In this document: positions 63,501-64,000 of the stretch, piece after piece
How the letters are laid out: every line of letters starts with the position of its first letter
Numbering within the stretch: the stretch's first letter is position 1
Source: Pararge aegeria
Taxonomy: Eukaryota > Arthropoda > Insecta > Lepidoptera > Nymphalidae
Direction: 5' to 3'
Assembly (NCBI RefSeq): GCF_905163445.1
Contig: NC_053197.1
Coordinates: 7,998,001 to 8,062,000, forward strand
DNA: 64,000 bases
Program-made: the position numbers and the translations under genes
Notes under the pieces: generated by a model
The model's database searches: none
What the model was told of the DNA's origin: nothing
What the model saw: the letters and a program-made list of their open reading frames with translations, nothing else

Positions 63501-63821
63501 GATGAGATAAATTTAGTATTCTCTCGTCAGAAACTTAATCGTGTGTAAAGATTCGTTCAATAAACACGCAGAATCCACTTGTAAGTACCAAACATAAATA
63601 TGTGTTGAAATAATAAATAAAGATAGCGTAAGAATTTTACTAATTTATGTGAGTCTAACTTTTTAAACACATTTTAGATTTGCGTAATACTCTTATAATC
63701 CTATTCCCAAAATAAATACATATTTTGTTATTATTAAATGTAATCTATAATGATTGAAAAAAGATGAGACGAGACGAGAAGACGAGCTATAAATACTTAT
63801 AGATCGGCTTTTTATAACAAG

Positions 63822-63887
63822 TACAGGAGATTTTGTTTATTTTATATCATCTGCATACCCTGTGCATACCCTCTATGCACGCCACTG
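63822..63887 (-). mobile_element. hAT-type MITE terminal fragment
   Basis: GTACAGGAGATTTTG, TATATCATCTGCATACCC, TGTGCATACCCTCTATGCAC and GCCACTG match the right terminus of the MITEs at 38933 and 44523. The left terminus is absent. Confidence 0.75.
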
Positions 63888-64000
63888 AGTAGTAGGTACA
63901 TAACTTTACACTGTATATTATCTTCTGGATCTTTCTGAACATTGTCATTAGAATATCTTGGTTTGTGGGAATGTGCTTCCTAGTTATGTTTATGTGTCTT

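Noticed and set aside
1..64000. Search for CRISPR arrays, bacterial operons, rRNA or integrated viral genes
   Set aside because: No regularly spaced repeats, no ribosome-binding-site plus ORF clusters, no rRNA text and no recognisable viral proteins were seen. Everything fits insect nuclear DNA.

Overview
This looks like AT-rich nuclear DNA from a moth or butterfly (Lepidoptera). I infer that from the repeat complement: three tRNA-derived SINE families, two related jockey/CR1-like LINE families, RTE-like LINE tails, Penelope-like elements and an hAT-type MITE, in forms I associate with lepidopteran genomes. The species cannot be read from the sequence. I found no host protein-coding gene, no rRNA and no true tRNA gene. 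The window is best described as intergenic or deep-intronic DNA.

Names used here: SINE-A has box A TAGCCTAGTGGG and a 3' end in TGATGATG. SINE-B has box A TGGCGCAGTGGG and a (TTTA)n tail. SINE-C has box B GGTTCGATCCCC. L1 is the LINE family of the 707-codon frame; L2 is its relative. L3 is a LINE 3' end with a GAGATCGCT...AGCGATAAGGCC hairpin. L4 is a LINE ORF C-terminus. D is a ~230-bp dispersed repeat. E, F, H, I and G are other dispersed repeats. PLE is the Penelope-like element.

Layout: 0-10 kb holds old LINE tails, a SINE-A sitting in an L1 remnant (3.2-4.0 kb) and a PLE head-to-head insertion (8.49-8.86 kb). 10-24 kb holds D, L4 and SINE fragments, a 131-bp tandem duplication, a small MITE-like element and a PLE inserted into a SINE-A (23.5 kb). 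24-32 kb is mostly single-copy, with several near-perfect palindromes. 32-49 kb is very dense and nested: RTE inside L3 inside D (33.05-33.69 kb), an inverted PLE pair coding for a GIY-YIG endonuclease (33.7-35.0 kb), L2 inside SINE-A (36.5-37.3 kb), SINE-C inside SINE-A (38.3-38.8 kb), a 205-bp hAT MITE with an exact 8-bp target duplication (38.9 kb) and a 70-bp minimal PLE insertion (45.15 kb). 49-57 kb holds scattered SINEs and another PLE (53.2 kb). 57.38-59.80 kb is the largest coding unit, a 5'-truncated L1 whose reverse-transcriptase frame is open for 707 codons; it sits inside an older PLE remnant. 60-64 kb is mostly unannotated, with a degenerate PLE and an hAT MITE end.

The most interesting system is the PLE family. 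Its terminal repeat carries a hammerhead-ribozyme core (CUGAUGA, a stem-loop, GAAA, a tiny stem III and a GUA cleavage triplet). It is intact in three places, two of them facing each other in one insertion. Every well-delimited insertion is flanked by 9-15 bp target duplications and consists of two outward-facing copies of the element's 3' end, only one of which has a ~40-bp terminal tail. The smallest is reduced to tail plus palindrome (70 bp). Hammerhead ribozymes in Penelope-like elements are already known in principle. The repeated head-to-head architecture at very different truncation lengths is what deserves a second look here.
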